Notes: generated by a model not told the origin, from the sequence alone. Positions 1 through 10,555 are shown, numbered from the stretch's first letter. The stretch is 40,000 nucleotides of DNA from Prorocentrum cordatum (GCA_963575745.1 CAUYUJ010000880.1:87501-127500); one strand, 5' to 3'. Made by a program: numbers and translations.

Positions 1-2
1 GC

Positions 3-1716
3 GACGGGGTCTATAGGGGCGCGCGCGCGGGCGAGGAGCTGCCTGGAGGCATAGTCTCCAGCTGGAGGACCAAGGAGATGAGGAGCATGGAGGAGTTTGA
101 GGTGTTCAAGTTGGTGGTGTTCGAGGAGTGGATGAACGCGCTCGACGCCGAGTGGGTCGATCTAAAGAAGGGCGAATTGCAGGGCAACGAGTGGATCGTG
201 AGGGGCCGCTGCGTTCGCAGACGTTGCAGCGACGGGACAGACCCCGCCAACTTTGCAGGGGCATCGGCGCTATGTGCAGTGAAGTTGGTCATATCAAGAG
301 CAGCTTCGACGAGTGCGAAGGGCGAGAGGAAGAAGAAGAAGAAGGAGAAGCCTGGGCTCTGCAACGTCTCGGCGTCGTCCTTCTCGCGCGTCGCTCAAGG
401 GGTTTCGGCGTTGCTGACCGCCGCCTGAGCAGCGACGACCTGGTGCCCTTTGGAAATTGCAGCAGACTATGCATGGGGCGCGGGAGGCGCCGGTGCTATT
501 CCAAGGCGAGGTGCGTGACTGCGTCGGCCAGATCGGTGCGTGGAGTTGAAGGAGGTGTGCTGCTTGTGCTGGTTCTCTATGCGTTGGTCATGGCGTCGAT
601 TTCGTGTTGGAGGGCTACGGAAAGGAGGTGGGCCAGTTCGCTGAGATCATGGCGAGTGGGATCAAGGTGGGGCCTCAGCCGCGAGAGGGACCTGGAGAAG
701 CTGGCGAAAAGGCATTTTTTTCAACAAAACGGTTCTCTGGGCGAGGGGGGCTTCGACGTCCTGCCCGGCCCGCAGCTGACCCTGAAGATGGCGGAGCCGT
801 GCGATCTGCAGTCGAAGCTGGCGGGCGCGCCAAGTTCGAAGCGCGCGGCGGAGGATGTTCGAGAAGTTGAGGACCCAGTGCCGCGGCGTGGTGTTATGCA
901 TTATAGGAGCAGTGGTGGTATTGGTCAGTGCTTGGCGAGTGACCGATGGGACATTCAAGAAGCTGTTCGAGAGCAGAGTTGCTCGTGCAATGGCCCGAGG
1001 GCGCAGCGCGTCGTGAAGCAGAAGCGCGTGGTGAGGCACCTGAAGGGGGCAGCAGGCATCGTGATCTTCTACCCGTGCCAGAAGGAGACGTTCAACGTGA
1101 AGCTGCCGGCGGGTGCAGACTGGGCTCGATTGGGCGCGGCCTGCCAGAGCAGAGCATCTCATCTGGTGGCGTTCGGTTGGGCACTCATCGGGGAGTTGGG
1201 TTCTATCTCGAGCGGCGGTGGCACTTTCAAGGGGGGGGGTCGGAGTTATGCGCCATGAGATCTGGGGCGGCACGTGGACTGGCGATTAAGGATGCTCTGC
1301 AGGGGATGACCGACACTAGGAAGGAGCCAGTCGAGCTTGCGTTGCTGGGAACGGACTCAGCGGCGGCAGCGGGCGTGATTCATAGGCATGGGGCTGGGCG
1401 GGTGAGACAGTCGCAGACGCGGCGAAGCTGGCATCGAGGCTGGGTTCGTGCTGGAGGTTGGAGGCGGCGAAGGTCAGCGCCCGAGATCCGGTGGCGGAGG
1501 TCAACGCTCGGGCCCATTCCAATGAAGCTGGCCACGTTCGCGGAGCCCGAAGTTCTTGCCGAGGTGCTGCCAGTGGTGAGTGTGACCGCGCAGACGGAAG
1601 CCGAGGAATATCGCGTCAGTGACGATTTGGATATCAATTTGAATCAGGTGGGTTTGAGGGGCGAGTGTGGTTGGTTGTTTTCATGTGTTTGTGATGTTGT
1701 TGGCGATTGGTTCTAG
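3..1716 (+). pseudogene. Degraded Ty1/copia-type retrotransposon pol (reverse transcriptase + RNase H)
   Basis: In copia elements this region makes the reverse transcriptase and RNase H that copy element RNA into DNA. Homology-like stretches run in order across three frames. At 3-428 is the RT start (FEVFKLVV, AEWVDLKKGE, FAGASALCAVKLVISRAAS). At 583-660 is HGVDFVLEG. At 893-1258 are ASDRWDIQ, KRVVRHLKGAAG and GADWA. At 1240-1440 are SELCAMRSGAARGLAIK, LLGTDSAAAAG and HGAGRVRQ. The order matches copia pol from RT motif A through the RT/RNase H connection into RNase H. It is dead: the motif A Asp is Asn (363-365), the HGDD-type box reads HGVD (Val at 595-597), and a frameshift lies at the nine-G run 1231-1239. 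The 5' part lies outside the window. No LTR was recognised downstream. The family call rests on motif order recalled from copia proteins, not on a search. Confidence 0.75.
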
Positions 1717-2870
1717 CTACAATGTGTATGTGGTGAAGGATGCGAGCGCCGAGGTGGTGGGCGTTAGGGCCTGGGCTACTCCGCCTCGCCCAGTGCATGT
1801 TCATGAGATGGGCTGCGAGAAGGGGGGCCCGCCGAAGAGGCGAAGGCGCGATGCCTCGCCCGAGCCAGGGTGAACATGGAGAAGTCACGTCCACTTGGGC
1901 GTCAAGATCCCGCGACGCACAAGAGCAGGGGCAATGTGTTTCGCGCGGCGGCTGGTCGCTGCGCGCCGCTTGTAGAGAAGCGCCCAGGAGCTTGGAGCTC
2001 ATGAGTGCGCGGGCCTTCGACGAACAGTGCGGGGAGCCAGTTGGGGTGGGGCGATGCTGCGTCGCCGGGGCGTCCACGGCGGCATTCGATCACCCCTTGA
2101 GGCCGTTGCGCGCGAGAGAACGCTTAGAAGGCGTTCTGATGATGATGACGATGTGTGTCCGATGCCATGGCTGTTGCTGTTTTTGCTGGATGGAGAACGC
2201 GGGCCTGGGGGTGTCTGCAGAGGCTTGGTGGAATTGCTGCGTAATAAGCTGGCGGGCGAAAGGGTCTGCTAGCATGCGCGGCGGCTTCGAGGAGGGCTGC
2301 GGGGTTTCACGACGCGCGAGCTGACTAAACGTTTGGCTCGAGGAAGCGGAATTCAGCGCCGCCGCCGCCCCGCGAGATGGCGGCGCGCGCGTTGGCGCAG
2401 GAGAGGAGATTTCGACGCGCCAGGTCTGGCGAGCCGCGCCGAAGTGCGCGAGGGCTGGGGAATTCGATCTTGAATGATCCTGCGTCGACGGCGCCCCCCC
2501 CCGAGAGCGCGCGGCGGGGCGCCGACAGGACGCCCGAGGATCGCCCGCCCCATTTTGTCCTGGCGGACGGGGTGCGCGGGGTGCGCGAGACGGGCCCATG
2601 GTACTTCTCGCAAGATAGCAATCCCAACCTGTCCGGCTGGGATGTAGGGAACGCTCCGTTCTAACATGCGAGCGCGTCGTGGGCCCCCCCAGGTCGCGAT
2701 GCCTCAGGGATGAGGAGCAGGAGAAGGAGAAAAGGTTGGTTTGAAAGTTCGCGCACGCTCGACCATCTGCGCTCGCAGGGCTGGTGGGACTTCTTTGGTT
2801 TCTCGCGTTGTCGGTCTCGCGTTGGCAGCTGCGTTCGTTCAGTCGCACAACATGACGTCGTCCTCTTGGT
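1717..2870. other. No gene recognised
   Basis: GC-rich sequence after the copia relic. It may contain the element's 3' untranslated region or LTR, but no matching LTR copy is in the window to prove it. Short open frames on both strands are arginine-, serine- and proline-rich and lack domain signatures. I see nothing else I can support here. Confidence 0.5.
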
Positions 2871-2871
2871 G

Positions 2872-2938
2872 CTGCTGCTGCTACTGCTGTTACTGCTGTT
2901 ACTCCTGATGCTCTCTCTCTCTCTCTCTCCCTCTCTCT
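2872..2938. repeat. (CTG/CTA)n then (CT)n microsatellite
   Basis: Imperfect CTG/TTA triplets at 2872-2910 are followed by a nearly pure CT run at 2911-2938. An AT-rich stretch (acatatataaatatt) comes next. Confidence 0.9.
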
Positions 2939-3159
2939 TTCTACACATATATAAATATTATCCTCATGCGCTGTTTTTTTATAAGCCGGGGGGGCGGGGG
3001 AAAAATGCCCCCCCAAACCAAACGCCGAACCCCAGGATTTGGAACTTTGGGGCCCCTTCGACGCCGTCGGAAGAGGCCCCCCAGTCCTTCCGCGCCTCCC
3101 AGGGCGCCTTGCCGGGCCTTGCCAGCAATCCCAAAAGGGATTTCAGAAATAGCCCCACG

Positions 3160-3990
3160 GCAGCGCAAAACTACTTCAAAACGGCCCACGAACCCCCCAA
3201 AACTGCCCAAGAACCCCCAGAAACGCCCCAATAGGCCTTCAGGAAAGCACCCAAAAAGCAACATACATGTTTAGCATCTTCGCTTTTTTGTGCCGTAGCA
3301 GCGTCGAAGACTGCCCAAGAAGCCTGCGAGATCGCTTCAAGGCGGCCCAATAGGTCCCGGAGAGGGTTTTCAAACCGAGCCAAGAGGACCCCAAGACAGC
3401 CCCAAGACGGCCCAAAAGAAGCTCACGAGGCCGCCAAAGGCTCCACTAAACAGACCCGTGAGGGCCATGGGCGGTCCCCAAGAGGGCCCAAGTTCCTCAG
3501 GAGAGCCCCGCGGAAGCGCAAGATGGCCTCAAGACGGTCCAAGAGGCCCCCAAAACTCCCCAAGAGGCCTCCAGGGGAGCCCCCAAAAGGCACAAACCGT
3601 TTCATTTCCGGAGGGAAAGCGTACATTTTGAGCATCTTCGCTTTTTGTGCCGTAGCAGTGTTCAAGACGGCCCAAGAAGCCTGCGAGATCGCCCCAAGGC
3701 GGCCCAAAAGTCCCCCAAGAAGGCTTCAAGCCAGGCCAAGAGGACCCCCCGACTGCCCCAAGACGGCTCAAAAGAAGCTAACGAGGATCCAAAAGCTCCC
3801 AAACGAGACCCAGGAGGGACACGGGAGGCCCCCAAGAGGGCCAAAGTTCCACAGGAGGAGAGCCCCAGAACGGCCCAAGAGGGACCCAAGACGGCCCACA
3901 CGGGCTTCAAACAGATTCCCAGGACGGCCCAAAGTGGCGCCCATGAGGCCTCCAGAGGTCCCCGAAGCCTTTGAAACACATTCGTGCGGC
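3160..3990. repeat. CCAAGAGGCCCC-type minisatellite arranged as two ~360-bp tandem units
   Basis: The region is a degenerate array of short CCAAGACGGCCC / CCAAGAGGCCCC words. A higher-order unit is visible. The non-repetitive stretch AGCATCTTCGCTTTTTTGTG, followed by CCGTAGCAG, occurs at 3273 and again, with one T fewer, at 3631. The following words (CCAAGAAGCCTGCGAGATCG, CAAGGCGGCCCAA) keep the same spacing in both copies, an offset of about 358 bp. The same motif in reverse complement recurs at 19.1, 22.1, 24.8, 28.7-29.0 and 35.7-36.3 kb. Confidence 0.85.
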
Positions 3991-4255
3991 CCCCAAAAGA
4001 TTCTCCAACGAGGAGCCTCCTCTAACAGACTTGGGAAATGGTTCGCTATGCCAGGCGAGATCGTGGATGAACGAGAAGTGCGATGAGGAACGATGAGGCG
4101 TTACTTTCCATTGCCTTGCATTGCGCAATTGGGCGGCTTGGGCCACGAGCGAGCCCGTGTGGTGGCCACGCGATTGACCCCGAACGCCATTCCTTTGCAC
4201 GAGCGTGCGTCTTCCAGAAGGCGTCTCCTACGAAATTCACCAAATCGAGTGTCGC

Positions 4256-4451
4256 AGGCCTAGAGGTTGACACCAACACCAAGATCGGCGGTGTGCCTCC
4301 ACCGAGGGAAGACGATCCCGATCTCGGTGATGGTGGTAACATTCTGGTTTCCAAGGTGACCGAAATATTACCACCAACGCCGAAATCTAGGATCATCTTC
4401 CCAATGTGGAGGCAACCCCCTGTGCTTGTATTGGTGCCAATTTCCAGGCCT
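4256..4451. mobile_element. ~196-bp foldback (MITE-like) inverted repeat
   Basis: The left arm from AGGCCTAGAGGTTGACACC to GGTGGTAACATTC is the reverse complement, at roughly 70% by eye, of the right arm ending GGTGCCAATTTCCAGGCCT. The arms meet around 4345-4362, so almost the whole element is stem. There is no internal coding capacity: the open frames through it are mirror images of each other. No target-site duplication is obvious at the AGGCCT ends. The level of arm divergence suggests an old insertion. Confidence 0.6.
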
Positions 4452-4799
4452 CCAAAGTGGGTCGGTCGGGGTTTAGAGCTTGAGTGGGTCGGCCGGGGCT
4501 TCGTCGCGTGCCCGCCCCTGCCGCATCGTGGGCGCTCGTGGGCCCCAGACCGTAAAGCTCACACCGGTGTTCTTCCCTTCGCGCAGCTTCCACAACGCCG
4601 TTGCCAGTATTCGGAGGTTGATAGACCTCCTACCCTGACACGTTGATTAAGGAATTGGCCGTTTTCGGCTCGGCAAAAGGCGTCGCGGCCGTCATTTTCG
4701 CGGGTCCAGGTCCGTCGGTTTCGGTCCTAGGCCGTTTTCGCTAATGGGAGGTTTACTAAAGGGAGGTTTGTCCACCGCCGAGGTATATTGTTCATACCG

Positions 4800-4965
4800 C
4801 CTGTCCTGCACCATATAACTTACATCGTGTCGATATACCACCACATCCCCCGCATGGCATAATTTCAAAATGTAGTGTCCACCAAAGAACTTACACCGAA
4901 AAGCTTTCGCCACGTAGCTCACACCACATGGTTACCACCACAACATAGCTCACATCACACAGGTT
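4800..4965. repeat. Degenerate ACC(N)4-6AGCTCACACC short repeats
   Basis: About four imperfect copies of a ~18-20-bp word read ACCATATAACTTACATCG (4811), ACCAAAGAACTTACACCG (4881), CGTAGCTCACACCACA (4913) and CATAGCTCACATCACAC (4943). Base composition is more AT-rich than the surroundings. Confidence 0.55.
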
Positions 4966-5716
4966 TACCCGCAGAACTTCCACCGCCTGAGTTCCAAACC
5001 TCACTGTTCGAGTTCTGCGATGGCTCGCATTGTTGTTGAAATTATGCCGTTGGGAGCCGCTGGAAGCCGCCAGGCTTCTGCAATCCTCGGAGGTTTTGGT
5101 TCGACGTCGGCCTGCAGGAGCCGCTGCAACCTGGGGGGCCTCAAAAACAGATCCCAGGGTAAAGAACGACCCCCTGGAAACAATTTTTTCTCCACCGCGG
5201 TCGGTTTGTGTTGCGTCGACGCGGCGGCGACCCCAGCGCGTGCGTTCGGAATGAACGCGGCCCGTGGTCAGGACTCGGCCAGCGTTGAACGGGAATGCGC
5301 GATCGTTCACGGCTGAACGATCCTAGCGGTGTCAAAAATCGATGCGCAGGCTGTTACGACACCAGTCAGCGCAGGATCTCGCGAAGAAGACATGCGATGT
5401 TGGTTCGACGTTCTTTCGGAGCCTCCAGGTGGCGCTCTCGCGCCACGTGTTGGGGTCCGCCTCGAAATTCGAGTCAAAACGCACCCCAAGAAATGTTGGG
5501 GTGGCACACGGATCTGTAAAGCGAGGGCAAGAGCAAATAGGAATTGGTGATGGGGATTGGACGGGAATCGGCCAAAGTTCAAAGGCCAAAGAGGAATTCC
5601 CCACGGCGTTTTTTGGGGGGGGATCCTCCCGCCGGAAAAATACAACAGCAAGTCTTTCTTGCTTTATTTTGGCTTCCCCCTAAGCTTTTTCTGCCTCCTT
5701 TTCCAAGGATCTGTTC
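4966..5716. other. No gene recognised
   Basis: Mixed-composition DNA. Open frames on both strands are short and show no conserved motif. A short G run sits near 5614-5621. I see no RNA gene or mobile-element end here. Confidence 0.5.
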
Positions 5717-5851
5717 TTGTGAGCGATTTACATTTAGATTCCTGTTGTGGCGATTTCACGTAGAATCTTTTTTTTGCATGGCGTTACACTCATATACGTT
5801 TTGTAGGCGATTTGCACATTCATTTCCGTTGTGTGGATTACACATACAATA
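5717..5851. repeat. ~28-bp degenerate tandem repeat, AT-rich
   Basis: Four to five imperfect units based on GCGATTTNCACATNNATTTC-CGTTGTG occur at about 5722, 5749, 5780, 5808 and 5836. A further GTGGATTACACAT-like word lies at 5982-5996, so the array may once have been longer. Confidence 0.6.
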
Positions 5852-6876
5852 TTCTCGTTCGGCTCGCAATTGAGATGCTTGTGAAAAAAATGTGCATTGT
5901 TGTTTAACTGCCTGGATTTCCAATGGATTTCTTGAGTGTGGACTTGCTATCAGGTCCTTTTTGTGGTCACGTTGATTTAGATGGGAGTGGATTACACATC
6001 GAATCCCTGAATCTGGCTTTGTGATGCCATTCCTGCGTGTAAGAAAGCTGCACCGCCCCCTGTCGTAGAAGTCGAGGGCCACTACGCTGCTGCAGCAGGT
6101 CGTCGAACGCAAGATGCCAGAACAGCACGCAACGCAACACAACGCAACAACAAAGCACATCGGACGAACCAAAAACACAAAAGAAGCAAGGGCGCGCCGA
6201 GACAGACCGTGGCCCCTCCCCGGCGGCGCCCCCGCGCGCCAGGGGGTGCCTTCTTCCGGACCGTTCCAGCACGCTCTTGGAGCGCTCGAAAGGCCCCGTG
6301 GAAGCTCTGTCTCTCCCGGTCCGATTCTGTCCCGATCTTGGCTTCGCCTCAGACAGCTTGTGTTTGTGCCGATGCTTGTTCCTCCGTTCCTCGCCTCGCC
6401 CCGCCCGCTGTCTTATCGAGCCCGATGCCCCCTCTGTCGGGGCGGGCCTGGGCGACCCCAGGCTCTGCTCTACTTCGTGCCGAGGGCTGCCACCGTCAAG
6501 GCGAAGGATGCCCCCTCCCATGCGCGCCACCGCTCCCGCTGCAGGAGAGACGGGTCCTCTGTCAAGCAGTGGCGCAGCGTCTTGACCTGCCTGTAGGCCC
6601 ACCAGGTACTGCTATGATGATCTTTTGTAGGTTTCACCATTCTGAGAACGTCTTTGATTGAGCTTCTTTTTATTTTCACATAATTATCACCTATATTATA
6701 TACAACTCTATGTATGAATTTAGATAAAGATGTCAGAGCCTTTTTTGGCTCTAAGAACATCGTTTTGTTACACGAACAGTTCGTGGTAGGCCTAGAGGAA
6801 TGCCGGAGCTGTGGGCCTTTGCTCTACTCCAGTCGACGAGGAGCAATCGGCATGAGCTTAGACGCTTGGAGGTCCT
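5852..6876. other. No gene recognised; two AT-rich patches
   Basis: Both 5852-6010 and 6655-6780 are clearly more AT-rich than the rest. The second holds a minus-strand open frame (6470-6760, with words such as FIHRVVYNIGDNYVKIK) that has no family I recognise and no supporting context. Around 6225-6265 a short GGCGGCGCCCCCGCGCGCC segment resembles part of the dispersed GC-rich hairpin family described at 6877 and 26706. Confidence 0.4.
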
Positions 6877-6990
6877 CGAGGGTTTCTTGGGTCGGCGCTG
6901 GGGCCTGCTGGCGGCGCCCCTGGCGCCGCCACTGGCGCGCTCACGCGCGCCGGGGAGGGGGCTCTCAGCGCCGCTCTGGGAATTCCGTGC
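6877..6990. mobile_element. GC-rich dispersed hairpin element, copy B
   Basis: The core CTGGCGCCGCC, CTGGCGCGCTC, CGCGCGCC, GGGGAGGGGG, CAGCGCC is shared in the same order with 26706-26838. The outer parts (TTTCTTGGGTCGGCGCTG at the left and CAGCGCCGCTCTGGGAATT at the right) are imperfect inverted complements, as in the other copy. It is too short to encode a protein and is probably a non-autonomous foldback element. The family assignment rests on comparison of copies within this window only. Confidence 0.55.
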
Positions 6991-7192
6991 GTACCGTCGA
7001 ACGTTTGCTTCATGCCGTCTGCCCTTCCCCCATCTGAGGTCACCCGCGGGTGCGCGAAGACAGCCGCGCTTCGCGCGTCGCGGTCTGGACCGTGGACCTG
7101 CCCGCTTTCCAGGAGGTGTGACGCGAGAGCTCGAGAGCGCGAAGTTCAACGCGCGTCGCGCATCCCAGGGCGCGATGGGCGAAGTTAATCGT

Positions 7193-7194
<2 letters not shown>

Positions 7195-7233
<39 letters not shown>
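7195..7233. repeat. (GA)n microsatellite
   Basis: A pure GA dinucleotide run of about 39 bp. Confidence 0.97.
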
Positions 7234-7235
<2 letters not shown>

Positions 7236-8526
7236 CTGAAGGCAAAAACGCACATGAGCACGAAAAACAGCCTCAGAGGGCATCGCAATACCGCGTGACG
7301 GTCGCGTGCCAGGCTGCGATGGACTACACCGAATCTTGCCAAAGATGCGCAAGGGCCTCCTCACCCCCAGCTGCCCGGACAGCGGGGATGTTTTATCCAG
7401 AGGTAGGGTTCGGGAGCGAGCCTCAATTTCCGGGGGCCGTTTCGAGCGATCCTTCTCCAAGCTCACGTCTGCTCAGACCCCACCTTTCCGTCTCATCGAC
7501 AGTGCAGGATGCTTTATGCAGCAGGGTCGCGCCGCGTTGACGCTGCGGCGGATGCATGGAGTCGGCCGACATCTGTATCGATCGGTCTGCGCTATCGGCA
7601 AGCCGCGATCTTTCAAGGTTGAGGGACCCGAGCGGTGTGAGACACCAACGCTCAGGTCCTCACGGCATGAACCTGCCGTACGCAGTATTCGCGCCGTTCG
7701 TCTTCCTCCGCCAAGATAGCAGCACCAGCCACTCGAAGCCTTTCTCCGCCCCTCCTTCCCTCCCTCCCAGCTCAGTGTCTTCGGGGACGCAGGGCTCATG
7801 ACTTGACTTGCTGACGAGAAGCATATTCTGAATTCGCCAATTCGCCTTGATGCGGGAATGGCGGCAGGCAGGGAGAGATGTCGGCCCCATGCTCAATTAG
7901 ATTCCGTGTGGACTGTGCAAAAGATGAGGCGTATTGGCCGCAAAGGTGGCATTTGGCCTCATTCCCGGCATCACAGACACAGACTGCGGATTAGTGAACG
8001 TGGGTGTGATGGGAACAGTTCTCTCAGCACCGCCAGCATAGCAAGACAAACCACGGGCTAGCCCGCGAGCCCCGGCTCATCTCTCATCGCAACCATTCGT
8101 TCAGCTTGCCGCCAACCCCTTTCCACCGAGTTTGGGCATAGGATGTGCAGTTCCGCCGTCATCTCTGGGCCTGCGAAGCGGGGTTGAGGGCTCTGGCTCC
8201 TTCGGGTCGCCAAGGCGTGGACACCGCAGCCAATTTCTGCATTAGATGATCGGGAGTTCGTCCTCGAACGCCATCGCGGCTCGCTGTCATGGTCAGGTTT
8301 CCGACCGCAGGTCGGCTGTCGAGCGTTGATCGCTATGTCGGATCACAGCCTTGCAGCGTTTGGATGACACGGCCCGTCTGGATCTTGGTGTTGAGCATTA
8401 GGTTTCATGCGCGATCGAACCATTTTGTCGTACAGGGCGAAACTGTGCTGACCAGCGCAACCAAAGCATGCCATGAGGAGCAAAGTACGGAAGAGCAAGT
8501 GGAGAAGAGCAGGTTAGGAGAATAAC
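7234..8526. other. No gene recognised
   Basis: Ordinary-composition DNA with short open frames on both strands and no domain signature. I see no RNA gene or mobile-element end. Confidence 0.45.
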
Positions 8527-8766
8527 ATGGCCGCGTTTTTTTTGGCGATGTTGATATCTTCCAATGCTTCTCAGGAGAAAGGAACGGTTTGGATCATCGA
8601 CCGTACGAGTTTCAAGGACCAGCTATGCTCTGTTCCCGCGGGACTTGCTGCCAACGTCTCGTCTTGCCCTGATGCTCTCTCTTTGTTTTATGCCTCTCTT
8701 AGTTCCTGCTTCACTTGCCACTGCAGCCTGGCCAGGTCTCATGATGCCACCTCCCTCCTGGTATAA
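8527..8766 (+). CDS. Weak candidate: 79-residue Cys-containing ORF
   Basis: An ATG-initiated frame of 79 codons begins MAAFFLAMLISSNAS, which could pass as a signal peptide. It has five cysteines (at about residues 34, 47, 61, 64 and 66). Third-position GC is not strongly biased as in the better exon candidates here, and no homologous family is recognised. It lies 116 bp upstream of the first 260-bp repeat at 8882. It may well be a chance frame. Confidence 0.15.
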   Translation: MAAFFLAMLISSNASQEKGTVWIIDRTSFKDQLCSVPAGLAANVSSCPDALSLFYASLSSCFTCHCSLARSHDATSLLV

Positions 8767-8881
8767 CTTCTGATTGGAGTTCATGTCTGGGGTCTTCGAA
8801 TAGTGCGGTATCTCGAGCTGATTTCGACAGGAGTGCGCGGTTGGTAGACGATAGTGGGACCGAGAATGACATTCACTTTCG

Positions 8882-9141
8882 CGAGAAATTTGGTCTTGGT
8901 CCTAAGGGCTTCTTCTGGATGATAGGGTGAGGGAAACGCTATGCGGCGCCGAGGGCGAGAGCGAAGCAGTCGACCAGGAACACCGGCAACAATCACAGCA
9001 GAAGAGGAAGACTAACATGAGGAGAAGGAGGATGGGGAGAAGAGGGAAGGAGGACGAGGCCAGGGAGAAGAGGCAGGAAGAGCAGGAGGAGGAGGAAGAG
9101 GAGGATACTGTCCAGCAGGAAGAGGTCACAGGTGCGAGAGG
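8882..9141. repeat. 260-bp direct repeat, left copy (flank of LINE-like insertion)
   Basis: It is identical to 10283-10542 except for three substitutions seen by eye (in GGCTTCTTC, GTCGACCAGG and GGGGAGAAGAG). It starts CGAGAAATTTGGTCTTGG and ends TCACAGGTGCGAGAGG. The sequence on each outer side differs, so the repeats bracket a discrete insert. It may be an exceptionally long target-site duplication or the product of a duplication. Confidence 0.93.
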
Positions 9142-9159
9142 TAGGTAGGTAGGTAGGTG
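9141..9159. repeat. (TAGG)n / (CCTA)n tail
   Basis: GTAGGTAGGTAGGTAGGTG lies exactly at the junction between the LINE-like insert and the left direct repeat. It corresponds to the 3' end of the minus-strand element. Confidence 0.85.
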
Positions 9160-10282
9160 TCCTCCCGTAGAGGATTGTATTTTGGGCCCTCGGGCTCGGG
9201 TCCTTTGGCAGAGAGTTGCAGGGCCGGGACGGCGACTGCTTCGACTCCGCGACGTCCGCCCAGGGAAAGGGCGGGCTCAGTCATGCGTGCAGGGGGGGAG
9301 GGGGAGGGCGGGGGGGCAGCCCACGGCTGCCCGGCCCGCTCCGGCCCGCCTCCGATCCCCTGCCTGCACAAAAGAGACCGCGCCTTTGCCCGAACAGCGA
9401 ACGCGGTGGGGAAGAGGAGGGGAAGGCCTGGGGAGAGGCTCCTTTCGGGGACCTCTCCGGCAGGGGCCCCCGCCCGGACCCCCGGCCGCCTCATGTCGAC
9501 GCAATACGCAACTGCGGGACTAGGAGTACGGAGGGAGTGGGGGCCACCCCTGGAGACAAGAAGGATTTCGGACTCCCGTGGCCCTGCCCAAAAGTCTGCC
9601 TCCTCCTTCTCGAGGAAGGCCGCCAGCGCAGCCGCCTCTGCACTGCATATCCTGCATCGCCCGGTCGCACAGACAGGGCCGCCCTGACGTTGGACTCCTT
9701 GTCGGGCGGCGCATCCGTTCTTCTCGCCTGCCAGAAAGCTTGCCTGAGAGGGCCGGTCTTCGCGCAAGCAGCGAGCACATGCATTGTGGGGCTGTGGGTG
9801 ATGGTGCCGCAGCAGATGCACTGCTGGCGACTGGCCCACGAGCGTGCGCCCCCTACATGGGTGAGACGCACCAGGCGGAGGCGAAGGCGCGCGAGCGCCC
9901 TCTGGCCTTGGAGCTCATCCCAGCTCAGCCCCATCGATAAGGCTTGGGATAGATCGCGCCGGACCCCTCCGCCCAGGGAGAGATAGGGGAGCGGACGCGT
10001 GTGCAGGGCCAGCTCTTGAACCAGCTGCCTCCGACAGCGCTCTTCTACGATCTCCCGGACCCTGGCCTTGTACGACTCCAGGCTGGACCCTGGATACGAA
10101 GCCTCCCAGAATGGCCAATCTGGCAGCTCCCAGGCCTCCAACAGATTCAGCGATACTCGCGACCACGTGCGCCCGGGCGCTTGGTGCGCACGTACGAAAA
10201 CTGTCTTGTAGAGGTCGGATTCTGGCAGCCGCCAGAGCCCCGCCCGCCTCGAAGCTACGTCTATGACCGCGCGCCCCGAGCC
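9142..10282 (-). mobile_element. 5'-truncated LINE-like (non-LTR) retrotransposon insertion
   Basis: The 1141-bp insert between the 260-bp direct repeats is read on the minus strand. It starts inside a retrotransposon-like coding sequence, passes the stop at 9491 into ~330 bp without coding, and ends in (CCTA)n (plus-strand TAGG repeats at 9142-9158). The second direct repeat follows immediately. 5' truncation, a short tandem 3' tail instead of long poly(A), and flanking duplication are the hallmarks of target-primed reverse transcription by non-LTR elements. The 260-bp duplication is far longer than usual. Confidence 0.6.
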
Positions 10283-10339
10283 CGAGAAATTTGGTCTTGG
10301 TCCTAAGGGCTCCTTCTGGATGATAGGGTGAGGGAAACG
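9491..10339 (-). pseudogene. C-terminal fragment of a LINE ORF2-like protein with CCHC-type zinc motif
   Basis: An open frame of 282 codons has no in-frame upstream ATG near its start. The first ~19 codons (10283-10339) lie in the flanking repeat, so the element-derived part starts at about 10282. Readable words include SDLYKTVFVRAHQAPGR, ESYKARVREIVEERCRRQ, LARLRLRLVRLTHVGG, then CICCGTITHSPTMHVLAAC. The last has Cys-x2-Cys with a downstream His and Cys (CCHC-like), as found near the C-terminus of many LINE ORF2 proteins after the reverse transcriptase. The RT domain itself is missing because of 5' truncation. Third-position GC is high and the frame is intact, so the insertion is probably young. 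It could instead be a host zinc-finger gene, but the flanking structure argues against that. Confidence 0.55.
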
Positions 10340-10542
10340 CTATGCGGCGCCGAGGGCGAGAGCGAAGCAGTCGACTAGGAACACCGGCAACAATCACAGC
10401 AGAAGAGGAAGACTAACATGAGGAGAAGGAGGATGGGGAGGAGAGGGAAGGAGGACGAGGCCAGGGAGAAGAGGCAGGAAGAGCAGGAGGAGGAGGAAGA
10501 GGAGGATACTGTCCAGCAGGAAGAGGTCACAGGTGCGAGAGG
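10283..10542. repeat. 260-bp direct repeat, right copy
   Basis: Second copy of 8882-9141 at an offset of exactly 1401 bp with three substitutions. On the right it runs into GA-rich triplet repeats (GGAGGGAGATAAGGAGG). Confidence 0.93.
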
Positions 10543-10555
10543 AGGGAGATAAGGA

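Noticed and set aside
662-1273. Minus-strand 200-codon frame
   Set aside because: It is the antisense of the copia RT/RNase H relic, whose plus-strand motifs are clear.
3907-4396. Frames on both strands crossing 4256-4451 as a conserved gene
   Set aside because: The similarity between strands is caused by the foldback repeat itself.
8902-9129. Minus-strand Ser/Leu-rich frame in the 260-bp repeat
   Set aside because: It reads through GGA-rich low-complexity DNA that is merely duplicated with the repeat.
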